Below are positions 22,614-33,921 of a stretch of 64,000 bases of DNA, one piece after another. The stretch covers positions 13,174,387 through 13,238,386 of the forward strand of contig CM025853.1 of assembly GCA_003952965.2 (NCBI GenBank), in the 5' to 3' direction. The position numbers were made by a program, and so were the translations under genes. This DNA is from Morella rubra. Its lineage: Eukaryota > Streptophyta > Magnoliopsida > Fagales > Myricaceae. The notes below the pieces were generated by a model, which did not search any database, was not told where the DNA came from, and saw nothing but the letters and a program-made list of their open reading frames with translations. Position 1 is the stretch's first letter. Each line of letters begins with the position of its first letter.

Positions 22614-25600
22614 ATGGATCGTAGTTGGATGCATATCACTGATAGATTCAAAGATCCTGAATATGGCACAGGTGTTGGAAAATTCATGAGTATGTCACGC
22701 CAACATGTAGACGATCTCAATAGGGTCAGATGCCCATGTCAAAAATGTAGAAATCGTTATTACAAGCCTTTGAATGTTGTGGAAGACCACTTATGGCTGA
22801 ACGGATTTAGTCGAGATTACACAAAGTGGGTATTCCATGGGGAGTCTGACAATTTAGATACAACAGTTGTCCAAGAAAGCTCTGATGACGACGTAGTGAG
22901 TGATTACGAAGGTGACGAGATGGAAGAACTTTTAGAAGATGTTTATATGGGTACTTTCAGACATGCGGGGGTGGAAGAAACTTCTACCCCTAATGGTGCT
23001 GCATGGGGTGAGTGTGACCCTAAAAAGGTCCGAAAACTATGGGAGGATGCTCAAATTCCTCTTTATCCGAGTTGCGAGACTTTTTCAAAGTTGTCATTCG
23101 TTGTGAAATTGCTTCACTTGAAGACCATTAATAACTGGAGTTCAAAATCATTTGACATGTTACTTTTGCTGTTGAGGGATGCCTTCAAATCGGTTGGGGT
23201 AAGGTTGCCCAAAACATTTTATGAGGCAAAGCAACTCAGGCGTGGCCTAGGATTCAGCTATGTCAAGGTTGATGCATGCAAGAACGATTGTGTGCTTTTC
23301 TGGAAAGAGCATGCAAGTCTCCACCAATGCCCAGTTTGCGGTGAGTCCAGGTGGTCGTCTAATTGTAGGAGGCGGAAGAAAATTCCTAACAAGGTCTTAC
23401 GGTATTTTCCATTGAAGCCGAGACTACAAAGATTATTCATGACAAAAATGACAGCGCGGGACATGAGGTGGCACAATGAAAAAAGGGTGGACGATGAGAG
23501 TAATCTAAGACACCCCGCTGACGGTCAAGTATGGAAAGAGTTTGACGAACAACATGCTTGGTTTGCAAAGGATGTTCGCAATGTGAGGTTGGGTCTAGCA
23601 AGTGATGGGTTTAATCCATTCGGAACTATGAGCGTGTCGTATAGCATGTGGCTAGTGTTACTTGTGCCATACAATCTGCCTCCATGGAAGTGCATGAAGG
23701 AGCCATACACCATGATGGCCTTACTAATTCCAGGTCCCAAAGCTCCTGGAAACAATATCGATGTCTATTTGAGGCCTTTGATTGATGAGTTGAAAGAGCT
23801 ATGGGATAGTGGCGTGGATACGTACGATGCTCATATGTCCCAGATCTTCCGATTACATGCTGCACTACTCTGGACCATCAATGACTTCCCAGCCTATGGA
23901 AACCTCTCAGGATGGAGCACTAAAGGGAAGTTGGCATGTCCAGTGTGTAACGAGGAAACTGTGTCAATGAGACTGAAGTATGGTAAGAAACAATGTTACA
24001 TGGGCCATCGTCGTTTCTTACCAATGGGTCATGCTTGGCGAAGAAAGAGGGCTTTGTTTGATGGAAGTGTAGAGCATCGACTGCAACCTAGAGAGTTATC
24101 TGGGGTAGATGTGATGGAGCAATTACAGAAGTTGAAAACAAGGCCACCTGGGAAGAGCCCTCTATTAAAAAAAATTCCACGTGAGTCGTACGAGCTAAAT
24201 TGGACCAAGTATAGTATATTCTTTGAGTTACCATATTGGTCAACTATAAGGCTTAGACACAATCTTGACGTCATGCATATCGAAAAGAACATTTGCGACA
24301 ATATCTTGGGAACTCTATTGAATCTAGAGGGTAAAACGAAAGACACTGTAAAGACGCGAAAGGATTTGGAGCACCTTGGACTAAGACCAGAACTACACAT
24401 TCAGGAGCTCAGTGGACGTGCGCAGGGTCTAATGCCGCCTGCATGTTACACATTATCAAAGGTCGAAAGGCAATCATTTTGTCAATGGGTAAAAGCAGTG
24501 AAGTTTACTGATGGATATGCCTCGAACATTGCCCGTTGTGTCAATGTTGCTGAATGCAAGTTATCAGGGATGAAGAGCCACGATAGTCATGTATTCTTGC
24601 ATCACTTGCTTCCTTCAGGAATCCGCGGTTACCTTCGACAAGATATCCGACAAGCCTTGATCGAGCTCAGTTCCTTTTTTAGGGATCTATGCGCACGCAC
24701 ACTTGGCATAGATGTCTTACTTCGATTACAACGTGACATTGCTCAAATATTATGTAAATTAGAAATGATACTCCCTCCCTCTTTCTTTGATATTATGGTT
24801 CATTTGGCAATTCATCTTCCCACTGAGGCGCTCCTTGCTGGTCCAGTGCAATATCGCTGGATGTATCCAATTGAAAGATCTCTCGGCAAGTTGAAGCGAT
24901 TTGTACGGAATATGGCTTGCCCTGAAGGGTCAATTGCAGAGGCTTATGTTGATAATGAGTGCTTGACCTTTTGCTCCATGTATATACGCAATATGGAGAC
25001 AAAATTTGATCCGAATCGTGATAGAAACGCGGATAGGGGTCAAAATAATATGGATAATCAATTTTCTGTTTTCTCCCCATATGTTCGTCCATTGGGGTCC
25101 TCGAACACTCGTCTCATGGATAAGTGCCTTTTTGCTAAGGCACAGTGGTATGTCCTAAATAATTGCACCGAAATTGGACCTTACCTAGAGTGAGTTTATT
25201 AGTGGTTCTTACCGATCTTTGTACACTTTGATAATATACTGGATTATTTTAGATTTATTTACACTATTATTGGTATGTCATTGTAGGGAGCACTACGAGA
25301 TCGTGCGAACAAAGTGGCCAAACGACTTTGCCAAAAAACACGAGGAAGAGTTTCCCTTGTGGTTCAAGAAACAGGTAATGTTTTCCCTTAAGTGCCTTAA
25401 TATTGCTATTTCTCCTGCAAAATTGCTTTTATCTGTACTTAGTATTGTTGTCTTCCATCGTTTATCTCAATTAAGGTATTTTGTGGTTAATACACGTTTC
25501 TAGTATCATTGAGTTCACTGTGCTCTACAGATAAAAGAGAAGCACGCTAGGAGTGAGGTTTGTGTTCCTCCTGCTTTGTATGCACTTGCTTGTGGCGCTG

Positions 25601-26358
25601 AACCTCGTGTTGGATCATTCTCGGGGTGTATTATGAATGGAATGAGGTTTCATACTGCTAGTATGGAACAATTTCGTCAAACACAAAATAGTGGAGTGGT
25701 GGTCGATGGATGGCATGACGAGTCCCGTATTGATTTTTATGGAGTGCTTGTCGACATTTTGGAGCTGCGCTACCTAGATGGTCATAAGGTATATCTCTTT
25801 TGTTGTGATTGGTGGGACCTCTCTGACAAAAAGAGAGGGATACGAGTCGACGAGCATTTCACAAGCGTAAACATTTCTCGCCGGTGGTATCAAGAGGATC
25901 CTTTCATCTTGGCAAGTCAGGCAAGACAAGTGATTTACATTGAAGATACTAAATTACGTGGTGATTGGCGGATAGTTCTAAAAATCCCTCCGCGAAACAT
26001 GTACGATGCCCCACGAGCTTCTGTGGATGAAGACGAGAATATAGAGGTTGCCCATGATGCATTGCAAGAGGAGGTGGCCACGAGGTTTAATTGCACAGTC
26101 TTGATGGTGGATGGTCTTTCTGGTCCATTGCGAAGAAATGATGTGGACCCAGAAACCGTTGAAGTTCCTCTACCTGCTACTATTGAAACAATCAATGATG
26201 AGGACGATGACATCTATGGAGATTATGAGAGTGACGGTTGTATATCTAATATGGTTGAGAATGGGTCCAATGAAGAGGACTTTGAATCGAATGAGGACTG
26301 TGATGACAGTTGTCAGCTGATTTTTTATCCCCACCAATTGATATTTCGAAATTGGTGA
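22614..26358 (+). CDS. CACTA-2 TNPD/TNP2-type transposase, open reading frame
   Basis: Three exons are proposed: 22614-25189, 25287-25374 and 25531-26358. The introns begin GTGAGT and GTAATG and end TTGTAG and CTACAG. Joining them keeps the frame and gives 1163 residues, a normal size. The start M-D-R-S-W-M-H-I is the family's usual one; the upstream in-frame ATG at 22515 is not. Domains in order: N-terminal associated domain with R-C-P-C-Q-K-C-R-N (about 2-75); central transposase-21 core (about 250-600) with S-D-G-F-N-P-F-G and D-V-M-H-I-E-K-N-I-C-D-N; a DUF4218-type block (about 650-780) with L-A-G-P-V-Q-Y-R-W-M-Y-P-I-E-R-S; a DUF4216-type block (about 950-1045) with W-Y-Q-E-D-P-F-I-L-A-S-Q-A-R-Q-V; and an acidic tail. 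TNPD is thought to cut the element ends in the nucleus with TNPA. No lesion was seen. Confidence 0.92.
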
Positions 26359-27709
26359 GTGTTCTCTGTTTTTTGGATGTGTGTTGTCTTTGTTCAGTAT
26401 TACTTGAAACAATTATTTGGATGTTTAAACTCTATGGGTTGCGATTGTGTTTGTTTGAATGTAGGGTTGGTGCTGATGGTGATAATGTGCTGGGTCCAGG
26501 ACTAAAGATTTCCTTCTTTTTATTTGCTGAGTATCTCCTAAAAATGTGAAGAGTACAAGATGTAGGAGCTAGCTCTCATTTTGCCAGAGTTGACATTTTT
26601 TTTGAACTTTGCAACTATAGTATCCAGTAACATGATGCTCTGTATGTTGGATTCACTAAGTTGGTATTTTTGAATTCTAATATTTAGATTATGGTTAGTA
26701 TTATACCTTGGCAATATTTGGCTTCTGGTTAGTAAAACGATTGGAATTATTTACCTCATGGTCAATGAATTGCCACAAAATTTTTCAATTAACATTTTGG
26801 ATGCATTTGGAATATTTGCAATATTTGGCATCGGGTTAATATAACAATTTGGCAATATTTTAAATATTTGGCTGAATATTTTGAAGATTTGAGATCGTTT
26901 TAGATGATCAATTATGCGTAGGTTTGCTCAAAATCAAGTTTCTTATATACAAGAATGAATGGCTGAATACATTTCAAACTACATAATCGAATAAAACAAA
27001 TCTCCAACTACTCGTAAACAGATTATATTACTGCAAAATTCTGTCATCTTGTACACAATGTCTAAAGATTGGGACTACAGAACATAGGAAATCAAGTCTC
27101 CAGACACAATGGCAAACTCCCAGTGCAAATTAAAATTCCAACACCAATTGCTTCTATACATATGGTAATATTACATCAAAAATTCTGTCAACTACTTTGA
27201 GATAGATATATGGGGCAGCAAATTCTCTTCTGGTTTCTTATAAGCTCGACATCCTCACTCATCTCCCAAGGCAAATGTAAGGGCCTTAAAGCGTGCAGGG
27301 CGCACTTTTCGCTGAACTAAAGGCTACAATGCTCACTGCATCCTTGATGGATATTAAGCCAATTGCTTTGAGGGAGGCAGAGCATCATCTAAATTGGCTC
27401 CCACCGGTTGAGCTAGATTCTATCTTCAGTCATGGTTCCGCTCGATAACTTAATGGGAATATTGACCTGCAAACGAGCAAATTCAGCAAACAAACAACCA
27501 GTTTAAAGATGATGGACTAGGACAACACCAAAGAATAAAGTATAAATGCAAGTTCCTAGGTAAGTGAATACTAAGAGGTTGAATTTGTACCACAATTCCT
27601 ACAGTAAGAACACTGTTACTACTGAGTACAAGATAAATCCCCAAGACTCGTGACCTGAAAACCAACAAAATCATTTAAAATGAGAAGAGAAAGGAAAGTT
27701 GTGTGCATT
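26359..27709 (+). other. CACTA-2 region between TNPD and the GC-rich island
   Basis: Presumed 3' UTR of TNPD, then AT-rich spacer. At about 27296-27440 a plus-strand frame of about 48 codons (A-L-F-A-E-L-K-A-T-M-L ... H-H-L-N-W-L-P-P-V-E-L-D) is open and looks vaguely like an RNase H fragment. That could be a captured gene piece, but the support is weak. No other gene seen. Confidence 0.35.
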
Positions 27710-27985
27710 TGCACGCTCCCGCGCAGGCGAGCTAGTTGCCCGCTGTCTCCTTCTGGGACAGGTTCCCCCGCAGGGAGCTAGCGAATGCGCGGCGGGCAAC
27801 TCGCTCGCCCGCGTGGGAAGCGAGCGAATGCCCTGCGGGCAACTCGCATAACTCGAAGCGAGCGAATGCCCTGCGGGCAACTCGCTCTCCCGCGCGGGAA
27901 GCGAACCCGGCGGGCAACTCGCTCGCCCGCGCGGGAGCTCGTGCGGGGAGCGAGCGAATGCCCGCTGTCTCCTTCTTGTGTATCA
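27710..27985 (+). repeat. GC-rich tandem-repeat island inside CACTA-2
   Basis: A strongly GC- and CpG-rich patch in AT-rich DNA. Four units starting GGGCAACTCGC lie at 27794, 27837, 27875 and 27912 (spacing 43, 38, 37), each with a GCGAGCG(AATGCCC) inverted partner. GCCCGCTGTCTCCTTCT occurs on both sides (about 27737 and 27960). It lies between TNPD and TNPA. In maize En/Spm a GC-rich control region near the start of the element is methylated to silence it; a parallel role here is inference. Confidence 0.85.
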
Positions 27986-29289
27986 CATTAAATAATTTTA
28001 ATTAGAAAATTAGTTTATTAAATTAAGCCTTTCGAAATAAAAGTTATGTTATCACGCTAAGCTTTTAGATAATTGCGTTTATGTAAGAAACAGTAGAAAA
28101 TTATATAGTTGGTAGTAAGCACATACGTGTAGTTGATGGCTAACAAATCTCTTCAAAAAAAATTAAAAACACCATGTTATTTGAATAAAATGATATAAAC
28201 GAAAAGTAAAAAAGTAGGCAGTTAATGACTTGCAAAACAAATTGGATTTCATAATCCATATTTGTTTATATATATAACTAGTGAAACCTCCACATAAATT
28301 AAGAGTTTAGATAGTTTAAATTATTATATTTTAGTCATCATAATAAAATTGAATAATTTCAAAACAGCGCTTAACAAGCTTCACTAATTTCAAAACACAA
28401 CAATACACTTGTAACTATAGTATAGGAAAGATAAAGCTAAATTTTTTAGAGCTTGCCTATTTTAGGGGACTTAGGCAGTCACCTACTATGCTCAGAACTA
28501 GTACTATCTTAATAAGTGGATAATTTCGTTAATCCATATCGATCCAAAATGTCACCTATAACATTTTGGTCCACTAGAGTATCTGAGGCATAGTTTGAAC
28601 CACCTTGACTTTACCTATTTGTTAGAATGAATGAGTTATTGGCTTAGAAAAAAAGCTGTTGCGTTTAGCACAATATATATCAATGGACTAGTGATTATAT
28701 TGAAGACTAAAGACAAGTGGGAACATTGACATCATAACTCATTAATGTCTTCAACAACTCAATGTGGTGTAAAATATGAGTGGCCCATGTCATTTTAAGT
28801 CAATGCATATTTGAAGCTAGTTCATTAAATAATATCAAATGGTGTATTTTTTTTTATTTTTTGGATGTTCTCTTCGGTTTTCATATGATATTTCTAGTAA
28901 ACATGAAGATGATGTAGTACAAACAAAGCAAACAAAGGTGGAATCCACTATGACTAGGAGCTGCATTGATTCGTATATGCAATAATTTAAAAATATACTA
29001 TGACCAAATTAAAGAATAAGCATTGGTCAATGTTGCAGAAACTGAGGAAAGTTAGTTGTAGGTATAATGCAATTTTCATTTTCTATTGTTATTGCATTAA
29101 ATAAATGTTGACTTATACACGTAGCACAAAAATATAACTTATACTATTTCATAAATTATACTATTTAACCCACATTTTGTGGGAGGTATGGAAAAGTCAA
29201 CACGTAACACAATTTATAAGTTATAATGAAAATTGACATTGCACTATGGAAGTCATTTGTGAGGGAAGAGCAGCTTATACCAACTTTAT
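27986..29289 (+). other. AT-rich spacer upstream of TNPA-2
   Basis: About 1.3 kb of AT-rich DNA without a credible ORF. The end includes TTTATAAATGG (29286-29295), a possible upstream TATA element, which overlaps the inverted repeat that follows. Confidence 0.4.
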
Positions 29290-29361
29290 AAATGGAGGGA
29301 AAAAGACGCGTGCGCGCACGAAAATTTCATTCTGTAACCGCGGTCTTTTTTCCCTCCATTT
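29290..29361 (+). promoter_or_regulatory. Inverted repeat at the TNPA-2 promoter
   Basis: AAATGGAGGGAAAAAGAC (29290-29307) pairs with GTCTTTTTTCCCTCCATTT (29343-29361), complete apart from one extra base, around a 35-base loop that contains CGTGCGCGCACG (itself nearly self-complementary). CTATAAAAG at 29367 follows directly and is the likely TATA box for the gene starting at 29433. It could be a protein-binding site or an RNA hairpin. Confidence 0.6.
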
Positions 29362-29432
29362 AACCCTATAAAAGAGTTATCTTTTGCAACTCTGGTATCT
29401 TGAAGGTGAAATCGTCATTTACTTATTGAATC

Positions 29433-31318
29433 ATGACAATAGGTGTGTCAAGAGGAAGGAGACGACCGATTGGTGGAAAGAAACACAAAAATCATGGGCG
29501 TGGCCAGACATCCCAACCCTCAACCATGCCTGAGCTTATTCTGCGAGACTTTTCTGACGATGACTCCACTCAACCACCAGACGACATGCTGGAGGAGCTT
29601 CGGGAAACAGGCGAGTGATAATATTTATGGTAGATGTGTGTTTTGTTGATCAATATTTTAGTTTGTTTGTATTGAAATCGTTCCTTTAACCACCCTATGC
29701 TACTGACGTTAAAATCCACTCTTATCCGTGGTTGGACAGCAATGGCTCCGAGGAAGAAGGGCCGTGGAAAGGCAACAGGAGCCAAGTTCGAGAAGCTTCG
29801 AAAGAAAGGACGGATTGCTGTGCAGGTCCCTGCGGGCGCAAGAGGGCCAATTGGTGAGAATGAACGACTCTTTAAGGAAAGGGTAACGTATCTAGTTCGA
29901 CATTTCATCGATGTCCATTATAAGAGCTGGAGCGAAGTCCCAAAACAGGACAAAGAGGAGATATACGCAAGGATATTGGTAAGATTTTGGTGTAAACTTG
30001 GCAGTTGTTCTCAGTAAAACAGAGTACATATGAGAGGACAATTAGCTTAGTTTGTTCTCACCTTCATGTGAAACAGGGAGATTTTGAGCTTGACTGGCAT
30101 CGCCATGAAGACCAGGCTTGCATTAAGGCACGAATGGCGTACAGCTTCAGGTCAATTAAATATCACCTCCACAAGTTGTACAAGTCTTATGCCACTAAAG
30201 AAAAGGCAATGGCTCATCCACCTGAGGAAGTTGCAATGCCTATTTGGGAGAAGTGTTGTGATCTATGGGAAACAGAGGCCTATAAGGTATTCATATTTTT
30301 ATTTTGGAATGATCCATTTATGCTATCAAGATTATGATAGAACTGTTGGTGCTAACTGGCAATACGACAATTGTTGTGTAGAGGATTAGCCAGAGAAATA
30401 CTATCAATAGGAAAAAAATGCTAGTGAACCACACATCTGGATCCAAGTCCCTGCTTTGTTCACGTATGGAAAAGGTAATTTAATAGATTCTCCGACTCTG
30501 TCCACATCCATGTTGGTTTCCACGTTTTAGCTACCCTTCTAAAATATTCATTGTGCAGATTGAAGAGATAAAAACGTGATAGAGTTCTACAAACGCACTC
30601 GAACAAGGGCAAACTCATCTTGGTGGGTCACACCAGCCTGTGAAGAACTATATGTAAGCCTAGCTAGACTGCTTATATGTGTTGGCTTAAATAAACTGAA
30701 TTTTGTTGAATTTATGTTCCATTGATTCTAGTGTATTGATTAATTTTTGTGCTTTTGCCTAAATTTTAGCAGATAATTTGTTGTTGGTTGCTTCACGCTG
30801 GTATCATATCAGCAAATTCCTATTTTTGATTGCCTTCACTTGTACATTTACTACGATACTTTATTGTATTTTTTGGCTTATGGAGCTTGTGACTAAGATA
30901 TATATTCTGCTATCTGGTCCCAAAGTAATTTTTGGTGTTGGTTTGCTTTCACTTGTTCATTGTGCAGGAGAGAATGAAGACATTGTACGCTGATCGTGAT
31001 CCTACACAAACCTCACGAGAAATTGCAGAGGAAGTCTTTCGCGAGGTAATGGGGTCAAAATGTGGATACATGAGAGGATTAGGCAACTCTGTCATTCCTA
31101 TCCCCTCTCCATCATCTCGTTCCTATCTTGTAACCCAACTTACTCAAGAAGTTGAGAGATACAAATCAGAGCTGAAAATTTCTGAGGAGAAATATGATAC
31201 CTTGCAAAATAACGTGACTACATTGATGTTTCAACTAGCCTCATACCATGAGAAGATAGATTTACTGTGGTCAGAGAGGAACTCCCAAGAAAATAGTCAG
31301 GATGAAACTCTCCCATAG
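29433..31318 (+). pseudogene. CACTA-2 TNPA-like gene, single frameshift
   Basis: Six exons fit in phase: 29433-29610, 29740-29978, 30077-30286, 30382-30474, 30559-30622 and 30968-31318. The first intron is GC-AG (ACAG/GCGAGT); the others are GT-AG. The domain is of the plant En/Spm transposase-24 type. Exon 2 opens with a basic A-P-R-K-K-G-R-G-K, exon 3 has F-E-L-D-W-H-R-H-E-D, exon 4 has N-R-K-K-M and H-T-S-G-S-K-S. The last exon has V-M-G-S-K-C-G-Y-M-R-G-L-G and a C-terminal coiled coil. Exon 5 carries T-H-S-N-K-G-K, but only if one A of the A5 run at 30570-30574 is ignored; as written, a TGA at about 30577 ends the protein early. TNPA binds subterminal repeats to bring ends together. It would be about 377 residues. 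The defect could also be a sequencing error. Confidence 0.75.
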
Positions 31319-32259
31319 AGGAGGGTTCCATGTCACTTGTGAATGCTAGGTGAGTTTGGCATTTAAGATACAATATTTTGGACTAAGTAATGATTTTATA
31401 TGCCGAGTGTTTTTTTAGAATACGTTGGGTAAATTTTTTGATGCTCTCAACATTTTGGACACAATTTTCTTATGACTCTTAACATTTGTTGTTGTCTATT
31501 GATGTGAATGAATATGTGCAGGCATCTGTTGGTTTTTTGAGACATCCTAGGTGAGTGTTTTTTGCTTGTTGGAAGAGCAGAAGCTTACTAGTTTTTTGAG
31601 ACATAGGTGGGTGTTTTGAGCTCCTTGAAGGGGATGGAGTGTGAGCTGTGGTTCCTTTTGTTCCAGAATTGTGATTGGCTGACTTTTTGTTGGGTGATGG
31701 ATGAACACAAAATCAGGAATGCAGCTGGTAGGTGAAACTTTGAACACAAAGTCTTAATCTCGCACTAAGGGATGAGTGAAGTAAATTATCAAACTATTGT
31801 CACCATTTTTGTACATCGTTATATTGATGTAAATATCTGCTTATGAAAATTATGTATAGGAACCACAGCTTTTGTTCAAATCAGATCAAACTTGTAGCAT
31901 GAGCATATTTTTTTGTTGCTCACCATGGATGTAAAGAAAGTGTGTATATGCTAATAGATTAACACAAATCTTTTCTCAGTCCATCTCTCATTACCATTTG
32001 TTTAAATTTATTGTTTGATAACAGGACACTTGGAATGAGTTCTCACATGAAAACAGGACACTTACAGAAAATGGAAAAAAAAAAAACGAAAAAAAACATG
32101 CAAAATAAAGAAAACACAACTTGACTAGCGACAAAGTAGCATTTCCCAAAAAGTTGATGTGGCTATATCTGGGCACCAACGACTAAAGATATTTTCATGT
32201 GGCCAAAGCTAAAAAACAGAGTAAAGTGCAGCAATCATAAATGGCCATTATACAAAAGC
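31319..32259 (+). other. CACTA-2 region after TNPA
   Basis: 3' UTR and AT-rich spacer. GTTTTTTGAGACAT..AGGTG(A/G)GTGTTTT recurs at about 31531 and 31594, a small imperfect duplication. No gene seen. Confidence 0.4.
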
Positions 32260-33005
32260 TTTGTCGCTGTAACACAAATCAAATAGGTGTTGTGGCAACG
32301 AAAATTTCGCCGACTCGCCGAAATCAAAATTATATCTGCAACACCACCTAAAGCTTCGTTGCAGAAACCATTCTTCGATGGAAAGAAAACTGCAGCCACA
32401 TACAAAAACTTGCCGCAAATAGAGATCGTATAGGCATTGCTGAAACCTTTTACTGGCAACAGAAATTTCGCTGCAATCAAAACAATATCTACGACACCTA
32501 AAGCTTGGTTGCTGAAATCGTTCATCGACAACAAGAAAATCGCAGTCACAAATGGCTTACAGCAACATAAATCTGCAACACTGCCTAAAGCTTGGTTGCT
32601 GAAACTGTTCATCGACGGCAAGAAAACCGCAGCCACAAACATCTTGCAACAACATAAAACCATGTCACTGAAGTGCAGCACCTATAATCGTGGCCATTAC
32701 TAACGATTTGGGCTCAGAAATGCGACGAATTAAATTGGTTGCTCTTAACTTCCTGCAACAGAAATAGAACAAGGGAGAGAGTTAAAAACGGCATAATAGA
32801 GTGCACTCTCGCGACTCTAGTATCTGTGGTTATTACTGAGTAAAAGGCGATGGAAGAAAAATACGTTGCTGGATACAAATAGTGACGACGTAAAAGCGAC
32901 AGAGCTTCGACAGTTTTAGAATTGTCACCTGTGAGTTACAGCGGCAGAAATTTGAGTTTTAGCTACATTCACGTACCGCCGTTACACATCGATTTTCTTG
33001 TAGTG
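32260..33005 (+). repeat. 3' subterminal tandem repeats of CACTA-2
   Basis: Three to four units of about 90-155 bp share CCTAAAGCTT(C/G)GTTGC(A/T)GAAA, CATCGA(C/T)..AAGAAAA and GCAG(C/T)CACA (32347-32410, 32497-32560, 32583-32645). The outer 300 bp adds GCGACAGAG, GCGGCAGAAATTTG and CGACG-type motifs before the terminus. These are the expected binding region of the element's TNPA-like protein. Confidence 0.75.
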
Positions 33006-33921
33006 ACGAGCGTCAGAAAATCCATTCACCGATTCTGCAGTTAAGAAATTTGAGTTTTTGCGGATAAAATTTTAGAGTTTCAATTTTTATTAGGGTTTTG
33101 TAAAAAGTTGATGAAATTTTTTAAAAATGTTTGATTATATAATGATCTTTATTGAAGTTTCTTAAAAATTAAGAGAATTTGGTAGAATATTTTAATGAAA
33201 AAGTAATAAAATTTATTTAAAAATGAGAGAAAAGATTTGATATAGTTTTTTTTTTTTAATAGAGATGTATTGATGTTAGTGTAAAAAGTGTTGAAATTTG
33301 TTTAAAAATGGTAAGATATTTGTTGATTGGTCGTAAAATTTTTTAATTTTAAAATATATACTTTTTTAAATTGTGAAAATTTCTTATCACCAAATACCAC
33401 CGACCCTAGAACCGTCATTGCACAGTTGTTTTATTATTTTAAGAGAAAAAGAGACATCTTCCGCACCATATGATTGACCGTTAACGTGAGCAAGGGAGAG
33501 AAGGATGGAGTGCTTATTGTTCTGCTTAAAAGTCACGAGGAACATAAGTTGCTAACACGTGGAGAGTGTGGAAGCTGGACTTCAATTCTCTAATTAAAAT
33601 ACTCAATTCAAAAGAAGAAGAGAATAATATTCTGGGTCACATTAAAAGAAAAATATTGGAATCTTTTCTCCGGCCTCGTGCGTGGCATCAGGGTTCGACT
33701 GAACCTCGTCTGAGCCCAACTTGCGATTTTGTTGAGCTGGTCAATTTTTTAGACTTTTGGTCCTCCCTGGTGCAGTAATCAATAGTGCCAGGCCAACTCA
33801 ACCGAGCCGCAACCGAACAAGTAGACCACACTCCTACTGGGTCATAAAATCATTGGCATAGCAATACAGTCAAAATCGAACTAATTCTTTCTTGTAAGAT
33901 TATTCAGAATAAAACCAAGCA
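33006..33921. other. Spacer between CACTA-2 and the carrier pseudogene
   Basis: Begins with ACG (33006-33008), the right target duplication of CACTA-2. The rest is AT-rich. It includes the former promoter region of the carrier gene; no clear TATA box was identified. Confidence 0.4.

Larger units (their letters stand above)
19260..33005 (+). mobile_element. CACTA-2: young, nearly intact CACTA element (13.7 kb)
   Basis: Starts CACTACAAGAGATTTG at 19260 and ends GATTTTCTTGTAGTG at 33005, inverted copies of the CACTA terminus. Both ends are flanked by ACG (19257-19259 and 33006-33008), the 3-bp duplication expected for this superfamily. It carries tandem subterminal repeats at both ends, an open TNPD gene (22614-26358) and a TNPA-like gene (29433-31318) with one frameshift, in the same order as En/Spm. 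I saw no nested insertion. This points to recent movement, either as an autonomous element or with help for TNPA. Confidence 0.93.

Noticed and set aside
27296-27440. Possible captured RNase H-like fragment in CACTA-2
   Set aside because: It has only about 48 codons with a loose pattern match and no catalytic residues that I can assign. It is mentioned in the spacer entry but not called as a gene.
27671-28005. Open frames of 68-89 codons on both strands in the GC-rich island
   Set aside because: Stops are rare in GC-rich repeats, so openness in several frames is expected. The peptides are only repeat translations.
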